Shown here: positions 11,682 through 25,000 of the stretch, piece after piece
How positions within the stretch are numbered: position 1 is the first letter of the stretch
How the letters are laid out: each line of letters opens with the position of its first letter
From: Penelope pileata
Taxonomy: Eukaryota > Chordata > Aves > Galliformes > Cracidae
Reading direction: 5' to 3'
Length of the DNA stretch: 64,000 bases
Assembly (NCBI GenBank): GCA_013396635.1
Contig: WBMW01005527.1
Location: forward strand, 1,351,540 to 1,415,539
The notes under the pieces: model-generated
Databases searched by the model: none
Told to the model about the DNA's origin: nothing
What the model saw: only the letters and a program-made list of their open reading frames with translations
Translations under genes and position numbers: made by a program

Positions 11682-14604
11682 CGACTTCTTCAGATCAGTT
11701 TTTTTGCAGGAGTGGAGCAAGAGCTCAGGAAGGGCACCTTTCATTAGATGATGGACTTCTTTTTTAAAACTCTCTCCTCACTTCCCCCATTCATTGTGTC
11801 ATTGTCCCCCCCCGTCTGTGCTCTTTGACATATACCTTCTTCTAATAAAATGCTGTGGCATCTTGACTGGTGGTTTCACTATACATCTTTGCTCTAACAA
11901 GAACCTGCTTGGAAATGAAAATTCCTTTGTTCTCATCGAAAATTATCAGTAGTAGAGCCAGAGGCTGACATTTGAGGAGTGCTGTAATAATGAAATGAGT
12001 TAAGGCAGTTTTCCCTTGGGCCATTTCAGTGTGTGCATGTGTAAATTACAAATATTGTGTTTGTTTGGGTGAGAGGTGTTAGAAGCTCTCTCTGTTCAGA
12101 ACATTTTTGTAGTTAAGTCTCACGAACTTTGATTTTCCTTTCCAAAACTAGCTGTGTTTGAAAGCAAAGATCTGACCAGGTAAGCTCTGTGTCTAGAAGT
12201 TGTTTTGCGTGACTTTTAAGTTCTTAATATTCAGAAAAGAGTGGGTCTGTTCTGGAGAGCAGATGGAGGCTAAGTGCATGGCATTTGAAGGCAGCCGCAG
12301 GCTTACACCATGTCACAGAATTGAGCCTTGAAGTGTGCTATGCAATACAATTCTTCTTTGCCCCTTAACTTTTTAATGTCTGCTAACTACAACAATAACA
12401 ACAAAAACATATGCTTGCTGGAATCATGCTATGCATCTTCCCTTGCTGATTAAGGCAAAGTAATTTTTTTTTTTTTTTGTGTTCACAATGCTGAGAACAC
12501 TTTTGATCATTCATTTAATGTACACTACTTCTGGTTTTATGAGAAATTTGGCTCAAGGGCATTGTGTATGTGAAATGTAATGCACTTAATAAGTCAGAAC
12601 TTATATCAGCTTAGATGTTTTCAGATAGAATGGCTTAAAACTTTTGCAGATCTCTGTATCTATAAAGCTGTGTACTTAATAAATTGTGTAAGAACTTATT
12701 CATGCTCTGATCAAACACATCACAACCACTAGACAAAGTAAAACTTTTCCTACAACAATAGATTAAGTGATGAAAATTTCCTTTTCCTTCTAAAAGGTTT
12801 CTTTCCACTTAAAAGCATTTCCACAATCATTTCAGGTTGGTCTGTAGTAGTCTGACTAATGCTTCTCAGACATATTAAAGTTATTTTAAAATAGAGAGTG
12901 TAAGGGGCAGAAGGAAGACTATTAAAATGCACTAAAAAAATCATTCTAATAAAATGAGAAATCAGCTTTTAGAAAAGGGCAGAGGGGAGCAGAAAGGTCT
13001 GGCAAATAACAGAATAAAAGCAATCTTAAATTTTTTTATGAAACTGTGCAGCTTGTTCATTTCAAGTAAGTGTCTCAAAGCGTCCTTTAAAAATATCACC
13101 AACAGCTAGAATCGAATACTGTCATTTTATCACAGTAACCATAGGTTTGCTGATTTCATAATTGGCTTGGCTAGGGAACTCACCTGTAGGGATTTTACCA
13201 GTAGCTGTTCTTATCAATTTTTTAATAAATCCCACAGATTGAGTACAGTAAATAATAAATGACACAGTGCTCAGTAAGTCAATATTTAATTTAATACAGA
13301 TTTTGGGAGAGTAACATTTTACATGCACATATTACTGTGGTTCTTGTTTAACTGAAAAAAAAGTTAGGTTTCATTTATGAAAGGGAAAGGAGTATAAGTT
13401 ATAAGGTAAATCTTTTAACGTTTCTTAACATCAGCTTAATAAAGTATGTAACAGGTGAGTCCTGGCTGCAAGAAGGTCCTTATATTTTTCTGAAGCCAGG
13501 TCTGAATCTTCAGATCTGTCCACTTGGTATCAGTTCTGAAGGATTTACAAATTTGTTCGGCAAGCATGTGAGCATATATTCACAATGGAACTTCAGTGTG
13601 ATCTAAGCACGTTGAAGTACTTTGTCATATAGACACAAACTTAAGGTATACGTAAGATTAGTTATAAGTTGTTTTATGATTAATAGTGCTGAACTGTCCT
13701 TCAGCTTACATATTGTCAAGAACTTTGTTTATGGACACATTGAAAAAGTATCACGTGTTTACTTCTTTCACCAGTAAGTTAAAACATTTTCCATAAATGT
13801 CTAATTAGGCAATACTGTTTATATAGTGCATGTGTGTCCATGCATATGTTACTTTGCTAATAAAAACCCCAAGATAGAGGAGTGAGTCAGGAACAATTGC
13901 CTATTTTGTTTTGTGTCATTCTGAAAAAATAAGTTTCTGGGTTCTATTATTGTTGTTCATTTGTTTTTCCAACTACAATGTTCCAAACAATATTCCTGAT
14001 TTATTTATTGACTTGATAACTTGACTGTGAGGGGTTTTTAGAATTTGGAAACACCAGAAGGAAGTGTATACATTGGTATTTTCTATGATGCTGTGAGTCC
14101 TGATAATTAATGTGTACCTGGAGAAGCCATGGTTACTACTCCTCACAGTTCCTATTATTCTTTCCTATTTCACAATTTACAATCCTTGATAGTAACTAAT
14201 TAAGTTTTTTATTTTGTAATTTACATATCTTTTAGTAGGATTATCATTTGAATACTTTAAGAGAGAGAAAAAGGCCACAAATGATCAAGAAAACCCATAT
14301 CAAAGCTACCAGCTGAAGAGCTGCCATATCATAGCAGTAAGATTTATCTAGTCTATCACAAAATTTAGCTCTTCTACCCAGGTATTAATCAGCTAGGTCT
14401 GGTCCTAGCATTTCCACTTAGTGCCACTGATTGTACACCAAGGAAGCTGCTCGACATGAAAACAGGTGAATTAGGACCTGAGGGGAGAAGAAAGATTCTG
14501 TGAGGAGGACCAGGAAAACCTAAATTCAGCCCTTTTTGTCTGGAGAGCTATTTTCTAACAGCTGTAGTTTAAAGTGGGATAACACTGTAGGCTTTGACAA
14601 AGGG

Positions 14605-14626
14605 GTTTTGTTTGTTTGTTTGTTTT
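14605..14626. repeat. (GTTT)n microsatellite
   Basis: About four to five GTTT units lie in a row. No adjacent mobile element is recognisable. Confidence 0.85.
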
Positions 14627-15682
14627 CTTGAGGGTATTTGTAAATAACAAAAAAACAGGTGACGTATTCAGAAAATTTTATTTCTTAAGTGTTTATTTGA
14701 CAGTACAGTTTACACATCTTGCTAAAATTAGAACTCCACATAGAAAGGTAGATCACACTGTGAGATATGAGCTGGGGATTTTCTCCACAATTTGAGAAAA
14801 ACCAGCAAATATGTCTGTTGACTTCTGTGAATGTTGTCTTAGAAACTGTACGGTTAAATGTGTCTAAAAGATAATATACATAAATCAATCTCTCAGGACT
14901 TTCTCTTAGAGGGTAAAATGTTTTGAAGTGTACAAGTACAACTTCCTCTTTTTTGTATACATTTTAGTTGCCTCAAGATGATGTTAAGGCTTTTAAATAG
15001 AAGTAATTTTGTTTATCTCTTAAGCGGGGCTTCATTAGAATTATTCTCTGAAAATCTTAACTTTTATCACTATTAAATGATCTTTTTTATCTTTTTATCT
15101 GTACAAATATTTATTCTCATAACTTCCATTTGTTTGTTTTCTTCAGTGTTTATAATTCTTCCTGTTAACTCCTTTCTTCTTTTTTTTTCCCTGACATCTA
15201 TTTGATGAAAAAAATCCTTTGATGTAGCTGATATCCCACTTCGAAATGTGTTGGATGTCTGATTCTGATTATTTGTGACGACCATACACTTTCCATGGTG
15301 TAAATGAGGAATATCATAGGTTTCAGTGTGCTTCAGCTCAGTATGGCTGATTACTTAATCGTAGAATCAGAGTCAGTCCTTAGTTTCTGTGGCTCATACT
15401 GAACATTTGAACACATGGTTCTAGGAAACAGCTAATAGAAAAGCAACTGTCATTACATAATTAACATCTACTTGTTATTACAAGCTATCAAAGTAGTGTC
15501 TTTGTATTGGAAAGCAGTGTTAGACGTACCTGTAGGTTGCTTGCATCTACTATGCTGGAAATTTTACCTCAGGCATTCAGTGACCTGAAGGTAACAAAGT
15601 CCATCACTCTTAAAACAAACGCGAATGGTTATACATTTTACTTCCAAAATTGTGTTGTGTAATAATTAATCAAATACTGTCC

Positions 15683-15699
15683 AAAAAAAAAAAAAAAAA
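15683..15699. repeat. Poly-A homopolymer
   Basis: A run of 17 A follows ACTGTCC. Confidence 0.9.
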
Positions 15700-16260
15700 G
15701 ACTATATAATCAAAAGCTTACTGACCAGTTTGTTACACTTACAGGAATATCTTCAGTGACCTCAGTAGATTTATTGGCATGTCTATGACAATTAGGCATC
15801 ATTTCTGGTTAACCTAATTATAATGAATACCTGAAATGCCAGTAGATATGTGTTCAGAATGAAAAACTGCACAAAGAGATTTGATAAACATTTCTTCAGA
15901 GTCTTCAGACTCAGCACTAGAATGGATGCATCTTCACTTTCGATACCTTAGTATGAGCAGAAAGGGACATGCACCTTACATGTGAAGCCAAGAATTTAAT
16001 GTTAACCTAATTCAAGTTTTAACAGCCTAATAGTCCAAATTATTGTTCTGTTTGTGCTAATTAATAGTGCATATAAACTCAGAAAAATGTGAATTATAAA
16101 ATCAGGGTGGTTACATAGAAAACCCTTCTGCAACCTGCTGACTTTCTTTGGTGTAATTCCCATGCTTCCAATGGGTAAGGAATCTCTGGTTTGACTTGTG
16201 ATCCAGTTTCAAGAGGATGGTGGAACATCCCCTCAGAAGAGCTTATCACTCAGGGATTAT

Positions 16261-16310
16261 GATGGAAGGTAGGAATTGTAGGAAGGGATGGAAGGGATTG
16301 TAGGAAGGCA
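16261..16310. repeat. GGAAGG-rich imperfect tandem patch
   Basis: Repeated words of the type GTAGGAAGG and ATGGAAGG occur several times within 50 bases. This looks like a small purine-rich duplication and has no coding value. Confidence 0.7.
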
Positions 16311-18795
16311 TGAGATGGGTATCCAGATTCTTTGTAAAGGATGAAATTGAAGTGAAGGCCTGTGCATTCCGGGCTCATGCTGTACCTGGTTTGCTGACTA
16401 AATATGGCTCCCACTACCAGCTCCAGCTGTTTTTGCAATGTTTTGTGATGTTGTATTTTTCTAACGTTATTTTCATTATAGTCTTTTTTCTGATAAATGT
16501 TAAAGGTATCTCCTCTTCAAATGAAAACTATCACATGCTTGAGATTACTGTCCTTTCTCCATGGATTTTCCTGCCAGCTGCATAATTAAAAAATTGTGTA
16601 ATATCAGATACATATAATTGACAGCACAGTAAACTTTATTTTAGCATATTTAATTTTAGTTTTTTTGGGTTTTTTTAAGCTCAACCTTGATGAAAATTAA
16701 CAACAATGCTATTTTAGTTCCTTTTTTATTCAAAGAGCAATGTTTTAATTTAATTTCTGCTTTCTGAAGAGACAGAAGCTCTGTACCAACATAATTTTAT
16801 CATTGGCCTAAAGGCAGTAGAGTTTATTTCAACCAATTAAAATAACAATTACAGTTAGAGACTCTAATAGGAACACCCTTTTGCTAGCTAGTCCCATATC
16901 CCAGATGGTATGATTAAAAAACTTTGGCTTCAAATTAATTTATTGCACTGGCTGCCCCTTCTCTAAAAGAATATTTACAATAATGTATAACACTCACTAT
17001 AATTGTAACACTCACTTCATTTCATGATGGTTTTTATGGTTTGCTTGCCTAAAAACAGTGTGCTAGTTCATTCACTAGTGGAAGATATAGTTGGTGTAAA
17101 ATAAACTGAAGCTGATTGGTCTCTTTGGATTACGTTATATTTTGATGTGTAAAAATGTATCTTGGCCTGGCTGAGTATGACTGCGTTTCACATGTTGACA
17201 CTGAATGATAGTACGTTTGCTAAATGCAATGGTTGAAGTTTTGCAGGAAATCTAGTGGAACATCTTTACAATTTTTCCTATTATTGTATGCCTTGAGATA
17301 CTGACTTAATTATTTCCTTGTGCCAGTTACAATAGCTTTTGTCACCCTTAGATTCCTACAGAATCTTGGTTATGTTTAAGCTAGCTAGGATATTTTCAGC
17401 CACTGTCATGTTCTTGAGACAAAAACATTTAAAAAAAACAAAAAAAACAAACGCACAACCACCTGAAGTTCAGTAAGGTTCAGCCTTCTGAATTTAGATC
17501 AGCATAATTGAGAAAAGGGAAGGTGCCTGTTTATTCATCCTCATGATCCCCAGCTTCCAAAGGTTCAGGATGATATAAATAATGTATACATAATGTTCTT
17601 CATCCTTACGGCTGAATTTGGCTGATGTCTCATCTGATTGTCTGTGGGGGAGCGCTGCATAGTGCAATCTGAGGAGTTTGTTAGTACTCTGCTACTTTCT
17701 GTATCTTAGTCATTTCCCAAATGAAAAAGCTCTTGTCAGTGTGGGCATTATACAGCTGGTTCTGTACATTATAGGTGCTGTTTCGTGAGACTGGAAATTT
17801 TGATCTCTAACTTCATTTACTTTCCGGAGACTGACATTTAAAAAAACAATCAAAAAAAAACCCAGCCTACTCAGTTGTTGGTATGACTTAGAGTTCAGTC
17901 TCCATGATCAGTAATAAATTTGGTTTTAACCCTGCTTTCTACAAACTTTGTTAATGTGATCATTTCAATGAGCCACATTAAATTCAAGTCTTGTATCAAA
18001 ATGACATTGGAATCTGGATAGTCGGATTCCCAGTACTTTTCTCCCGCTGTACTGATAGTCTCTTAATGTATTGCCAAAGCAGTTTTGGGTCTGCACTTCA
18101 GAAACCCAGAAGGGCCATCACAATCATATTTTTCCTTTGCAGTTTGGGAAAGATTTTATTCCTGTGACAATATGTAGGCTTTGAGTTGTTATTATTCTTC
18201 TAAATTCTGATATTACTTGAGACACCTCAGTTCTGGGTCTGTGTCTGTCTTCCATTTCCAGAAATAGATTTAGAAGCTTTCCACAAATAACCTTAGGTCC
18301 CTCAATGTTAGTTCTAATATTTTTCTTCAACACTTTAAATGACTTCTGTGTTCACATAGTGCTTCATGGAAAAACTTACTTAATTCTGATAGATCATAAA
18401 TTCTTGACTGTTGGAACTTAACTCTTCTTTGTTTCTTTCTCTGACATACTATGACAGAAAAAAGGATCTGGTACGGATTTTACTCTCGGTTCCTTGGGTA
18501 CAAATGTAGAGTCATTTGAGTCATGCCGGTGCTATTACTCTAAGTTCACACCTAGGTAACAAACAACAAGCTATGTCTTTAGAATAGATGAATGTTTTAA
18601 TTATTGTTTTAATTCTCTCAGATTTATTGGTCTCAAATTCCCTCCTGCTTTCCATGAACCTACTCCAATTTACAGCCACAATGTCTTACCAACACTTCTG
18701 CTAACAAAAGTATAAAAAATAGTAACCCTGCGTATCTCAAAAAAGCTCAATTCAGGAATGACTGTAATTGTTTCTCTTGGGGAGAAAAAAAAAAG

Positions 18796-18833
18796 NNNNN
18801 NNNNNNNNNNNNNNNNNNNNNNNNNNNNNNNNN
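18796..18833. other. Assembly gap (38 N) next to poly-A
   Basis: Thirty-eight N follow an A-run (GAGAAAAAAAAAAG). The gap size is likely nominal and the missing sequence may be an A-rich simple repeat. Confidence 0.95.
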
Positions 18834-20740
18834 CAAAATACACAAAATAACGGTGGTCAAGGACCCTGATGTATTTGTGTCTCAATATATGTTATGCTAA
18901 CTTAGAATAGGTGGCAGTATTTTTTGAAAAACACAATTTTAGTTTATCTTAATTATAAAGGATTTATATAAAGGATTCCCATCCCTTTCCTCAATATACT
19001 TTTAGGCAAGAACAAAATTAGGGATCACCCTTAATTTAAATTATCTGAGCAAGGAAGAAAATTCTTAGGTGGTCTTACGGTTTATATTTGCTATTCTTCT
19101 GCTTTAGAAGGGAAGTAATTCCTAACATGTAAAATAAGATTATGTAGTTGTGAAATGGGGAGCCAGTTAGTCATTCATATAGATAATTACCTTTTTTTTT
19201 CTTGTGGCTTTTAAGAAAAAGCTCAGACCAAGATAGTACCGGTTCCTAACAAGAGCTTGACTTGAATCGCAGCACAAAGTCATTTTCTTTTTCTCTGGTA
19301 CAGGCTTGTGGATGTCAGTAACCTTATCCATTCAACACAAGTATCTGGAGGTTTATAGGCACAAAAGTTTTCATGATGACACCAAATGGGAAGAAGTGAT
19401 GCTGAGCAGGGAAGAGAGATCTGATTCTAGATGTGAGTGCTTTTGAATGCTGTCAGCTGGCTCCTGTTTAAAGAGAGAAGAGAATGGTTCAGTCTTGTCA
19501 TCTACGTGCTTTGAGTCAATGTCAATCTGGGCCTTATCAGACTGACAAGTGTGTGCTCTTGGGAGTGCTTCAGCTGCCCCGGGGACTGTACCTTACCTCA
19601 GCTCTGCACAGACAGCTGTGCCTGGTACCTTTCTGGTTTTCCATGTGGAGACACTTCTATTGTGGGACCACGAAAGCCTTGTGCTTAGCTTTCTGATAGC
19701 CTAAACTTAGTACACATGTGAAATCTCTGAGCTTCAGTACTATCTCACGTATTTGCATGTTTTTAGTTAAGGTAACAGTCACACACTGTTGTTAGTCTAC
19801 GTGAACTTTCATAAGGTGCTTTCAGGTGCTTATAACTTCTGTAGCTGAGAATACAGTAAAAAAGCAGTTGTCCTGAGAGCCAGGGAACAGCATAGCATGC
19901 CTGCCAAGAGGGGAAACACTACCCACTGGCTTCCCATGTAGCTGAAATCTCCTGCTTATTCTGCAGGAGTTCTGCACTGCATGTTGCTGCAAAAGAGCAT
20001 CGCTAAGGTCTGAGATGATTTTCTAACCACAGAGAGGCTGGATATATTCAATGGGTGGGAGGAGGGAATGATCTGGGAATTAAAGCAAAGAAGAAAAGGA
20101 GCAGGCGTGATGCTTTAATTAGCCTTGTCCTGATTCTACCAAGCTGTTACATCTGAGCCATCTGCTGAATAATTTGAATCACCTCCTTGTTACTGGACTG
20201 AGTTGGGAAAAACAGACCAGTTCTTAGGAACTTGCCTTCCCATTTGTTTGTCTCATTTGCAGCTTGTCACTTTGGGATGCTACTGAAGCTCACTTGCCAA
20301 CTATGTTCAGGCTGAATTTGCACCAGCACTGCTTTTTTTACTGTCATTGCATTGGTGTATTAGGTCTGCTGCATTCCAAATGATCTCCCATATAGATCCA
20401 ATTTGAATTTGTAAATTATAAATCCCCGAAGGACAAAGATAATCCTTCAACAATTGTCATTCTGCATATCATATCCATGACGCTTACCTGGAATAATGCC
20501 TTTTTAATATGGATTTGAACTTTGATCAAAATATTATTTTGATTTTTTAAAATGTCCAAAAAACCACTCAATAAACTGTCAGAAAGGTTAACCACATGCA
20601 GCACTAAAAGGGTACATTTCTAGGTTGAATTTGTGATGTTTTTCCTTCTAGCAACTGTTTCACTTTGATGTCTGGACCACATAGTCTTCATATCACTTAA
20701 TTCTTATTTCCCATAGATTTCCAAAAACTAAATAATCTTT

Positions 20741-20760
20741 AAAAAAAAAAAAAAAAAAAA
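20741..20760. repeat. Poly-A homopolymer
   Basis: A run of 20 A is followed by GGGAAAAGG. No retroposed body is recognised on the 5' side. Confidence 0.9.
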
Positions 20761-21538
20761 GGGAAAAGGACTGAGGTTTTGCAAACTATGAGTATCATGT
20801 GGTGTCCTACTATTTTTTATTAGGAGACAAGGGGGTGCTCTCTCCTTTCAAAATCTGTGCTAGACCCAAATGTGGGCCACACCTCTCACGCTTCACAAGT
20901 AAAGGCACTGTAGATTGGAAAGGAACATTTACACTGTGATGATTTATCTCTTTCCTCTCCCAGTGAAGCTTCAGACATTTTCAGTGTATTGTGAGGACGA
21001 GGATGGGGCTCCTATTCCTGTGAAATCTCTAGTCTGGTACCTAAAGGAATTGTCATTGAAATAGAACATGAGATTTTATATTGTGTTTTTTTAAAAAACA
21101 CCAAAACAAAAACCCCTTAAATCTGTGACTTTGACATTTAGAATTACTGTGTTGGCTTGGGTAGCTGGAGCTGATGAGTTGGAAGCGTTTCTTAAGCTGT
21201 AAATTCTTGGTGAAGATAAACTGCTAGGCTTTTATTTAAGTGAAAGCAACAAAAAGGGCAAGAACAAGAAGGAAAAGAGAGTGACTATGTGAGTGAAATG
21301 CATGAGCTTTACAGAAGAAATGACTAAACTACCTGGCGTATTTGAGGAATTTCGGTATTTTCGAATCTTTCAGTAGCAGTAACTCTAGATCCAAAAGAAA
21401 AAAATCGTCCTTATTATCTAGTATAGAGTCAACTTCTTTATTGCACGTCGGTGTTGTCAGACACTGGCAGTTTCTGAATTTCTGATATTTTCTTCTATCC
21501 TGTGGGCCTATGCTGTGTACATCATAAAAAGCACACTA

Positions 21539-22076
21539 TGAGGGCTACTCTGAAAGTAATGCTTCCTATTTTATTATGTTGTCCCATGACATCAGAGACA
21601 GATATTGGTGGGGTGGCAGCAGAGGCTGAACCTTTCCCCCAGCATTCCGTTGCATTTTGTTGCCGTGTAATAGATGGGAGCAGAGGGACAGTCTGACAAA
21701 TGACGTCTGACATGGAAGCGCATACGAAGCAAAGGTGTGGAATTGAATTTCTCCATGCAGAAGGAATTGCACCCACTGACATTCAGCAATGATTGCTGAA
21801 TGTTGATGGAGACCAAACAGTGGATGTGAGCACAGTGAGGTGGTGGGTGGTGCATTTCAGCCGTGGCGACAGTGGGTCACATCTGCTGGTGCAGATTGTT
21901 ACGAGCGTGACATGCAGGCTCTTTGTCATTGCTGATGAAGATGCACAACTAATGGTGGTGACTGTGCTGAAAATTACTGTTTTGTAGCTGAGAACTTGTT
22001 CTCTCAAGTAGTGATACTGTGCTCTTTGTTGAAGGTTCCATGGAAATAAATAGGAGGCATTACTTTTGGAGCAACC
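21539..22076 (+). mobile_element. Non-autonomous mariner element, copy A (538 bp)
   Basis: The ends are imperfect terminal inverted repeats, left GGGCTACTCTGAAAGTAATG and right (inverted) AGGTTGCTCCAAAAGTAATG, flanked by TA dinucleotides at 21537-21538 and 22077-22078, as expected for Tc1/mariner target duplication. Inside, the plus strand keeps the start of a mariner-type transposase. The DNA-binding segment includes LLNVDGDQTVDVSTVRWWV, preceded by a stop in CAATGA. The sequence then jumps to a short C-terminal segment in another frame ending like GGDCAEN. The catalytic core that would carry the acidic triad is absent. It has decayed coding capacity and depended on a transposase supplied in trans. 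It resembles the chicken Galluhop/Mariner1_GG group from memory. Confidence 0.9.
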
Positions 22077-22078
22077 TA

Positions 22079-25000
22079 TGTAGCAGACATTTTTCCCCTA
22101 CGCTCTCCCTCGTAAATAATTTAATTTTTTTTTTTAATGTTGGTAACATTCAAAAATTCTAATGTTGTGGAGCTTTCTCCACCTCTGCAGTTACTGATTA
22201 CCTCTAACTTTATTTAAATGTAACTTTGGCTTTCACAATAATGAGGCTTTACATTTCTTTGTTGTTAGTTGGCATTTTTCTACAAAAATTCTAAAGCTGT
22301 AGAAATCATGTTTCTATGCACTTTTCTTAGCGGGTGATCATGGCTATTCTGTTTTATGCTGTCGTTACAATTGACAGCATGTTTTTTACTCATAACGTTG
22401 CTGTGAGATGGATGCACTTCTCAAGGCATTATTCTCTCATTATTTTCTATTGCTCATCTCTTGATGTTCTGTGGATGAGATGGGGAGGAGAATGACATGC
22501 TGTGTGGAATGATGTTCATAAGGATATCCTTCTAACCCTTTTTGCTTTGTTAAGCACTGATGCCAGCAACAGTCCAGGATAATGCTAACAAAACTCTGCT
22601 CTTCTGCACCTGTGGGGGGAAAAAAAAAAAACCATGCATGTTTATCGTATATTTTTAATGATTGTGCATGTGGGATCAGTGATCAACTTGAATTCTCTGG
22701 TTTGCATAGCAAACAGCATTGGTAACAGGTCTTCTCAGATAGTATTGCAAGGTTTTTTATCCAATATTGATAGTTAGGAACATTTGGGGACATCTTTCTG
22801 TAGTGTATTTCTTTTTTTCTTCACTGTTGAGAGATGAGATGTGGCCAGATGTGCTACTAATTTGTACTGCTGTGGGAAAAATGTATGTTTATCTGAGATG
22901 TTGTAACTCAAATTACACTTTAATCACAGTTATATTTTCAGCTGTGTAACTTGTTAGTGTAATGGTTATGGAGTAAAAACAAATATATAAAACAACCAGA
23001 GAGCATTGTCATAACACTCCTGAAAATTGAATCATTTAGTTCCATAAAGCTGTTCTTACTGCATGAGTTTTGATGATCTCAGTAGCTTATGCTCCTCATT
23101 TTGAATAATGTCTGAAGTAATGCACTACTATGAAGACGGATAACAAAAAGTACTTGGAGATAAGTTGAGATACAAAAATGGGCTGTTGCTCATGCACATC
23201 TTTAAAAATCTCATCATGTATTTTCATGAAGTAAGAAATCTACCCTCAACATGTTGGCCAGATTTAAATTTATGGCATTTTGACAAATACATATTATATT
23301 GCAGTTAAAATCACAATTTGCACATCTAATGTGTTGAATGCATTAGGATTTTCAAAGGTAAAATGCTTGATAGGAGAATGCCTTCCTTTGACTGCTTCTG
23401 TGACAATAGGCACCTTCATCCAAGTGATTATGCTGTATGTGTTTGTAGTGGATCTGGAAAGATGTTCTGTTGCTTGCAGTTTTTCAGTGCTATGTTTTGG
23501 CCCTGGAAAGTATTTGAGAAAGAGAGGTAGTATTTTTATGTCTGCTACCAAAACAGAAGTTACATTAATAGTAACAGTACAAGACTGAATTCTGACACTA
23601 TTCATTCACATATGTGTGTATTGTCTTTTATATCATTCACAGCACTCTTAAAAATATGTACATATGAATGCAGGAAGCACAATGTTCACTGCCCAAGGTA
23701 ATTAAATGGGTTTGTGCAAATGGCTATGGACTTCCTAACTACCTGTATGAATAATATAAATGAATGTTAGCTGAACATCTGTGTGATCAAACCTATTTCT
23801 AATTGTGAAACAAATTTGTCAGAGACTGAGCCAAGCATCTCTCTTTTTAAAAATATCTATTTCCCCCCCCCCCCCCAACATTATCTGTGCTAAAATCACT
23901 GGAGGAATGGGGGAGGAAGATTCACTGGTTTGTGGTTCTGGACTGCTTATCATATATATGGATCAGCACCCTCAGGGAAAGTAATCTAACTATAGCAGTT
24001 GAGTATGTCGTTGCAGCAAGATAGGGGAGCTGATGTTATTAGTACTCCACAGACAGTCACGTGATGGAAAACACGGTTGCATTGGGCACTGGTTTTACCT
24101 AATAGAGGCTGGCATGACTGGCTGTGCTTGTATTTTTCTAATCTTGCTTTACTTCATACTTACACATTTGATCAATTGAATTCATTCCTGACATTAATCT
24201 GTCATGTATCAATACTTTTTTTGTTGTTGTTTCACTTGAGATAAGTGATAGAGTAAGAAGTATGTTTGGGGTTTACTGAAAAGATCTACTGTATCTAAGA
24301 TCTATAGTAATAGTTAACTTTTTATTTGCCATCCTTTTGGAGTTAGTGGATACCTCAAAGTGTGGCAACGAACCTGCAGCATTGGTGCAATAATACTGGT
24401 AATCTTATAGACAACTGTACTGTGCTGGACTTGAGAAATGTCCTTTGTCATGATAAAGTGATTATTTTATTACTTTCATAATTTTTTCTTTTCCTTTTGG
24501 GAAGCTTTACACATCAGTATTTCACTTTCCGTATGAAGAAATTTTGTTTGTTTATTTGCTTTGACTTTGTTATTAGACTAGTACTTAAAATACTACCGTT
24601 TTCATGGCAGCCTAAGATAAAATCTTATTTCCGAAGGCTGTGGTGGATCTTGGGTAGTGAGTGTGAGGGGTAGGCTCCATGCAAAATTCCAAATAGGGCT
24701 TATATCCAAAATAATTGACAGTGTTTCTGAGTGGAATATACACTGTGCAGCTTAAGCTTTACTGGAAGAGTTTTGACCATGTTATATTGTGTTGAATTGT
24801 AGTATGCGCCTTCTTATTAAATGATGATTGAGGCAGTATGAAGCAACAATAAAACACGACAGAGTTGATGTGTTTCAAAGGACTATCTAAATTATGGATT
24901 ATATTGTGGGACGCTTGGAGAAATACTATGCCTACTTCCTCTTTGGAGAGGGTTTGTGTGTTCTTGGTATCTGCCTTTAAAAAATGGTACAGCATGTGAA

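Larger units (their letters stand above)
11171..21536. other. Unique AT-rich DNA, about 10 kb, no gene seen
   Basis: I found no recognisable gene or transposon in this stretch. Frames reach at most about 90 codons and carry no domain. Local features are a hairpin at 11655-11681, poly-T at 12464-12478, a (GTTT)n patch at about 14605-14626, poly-A at 15683-15699, a GGAAGG-rich patch at 16261-16310, the N gap at 18796-18833, and poly-A at 20741-20760. Confidence 0.55.

Noticed and set aside
18670..18885. 71-codon minus-strand frame crossing the second N gap
   Set aside because: It depends on unknown bases, so it cannot be supported.
23280..23605. Two ~100-codon frames overlapping on opposite strands
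   Set aside because: Opposite open frames over the same bases are common where stop codons are rare by chance. Neither has a recognisable domain.
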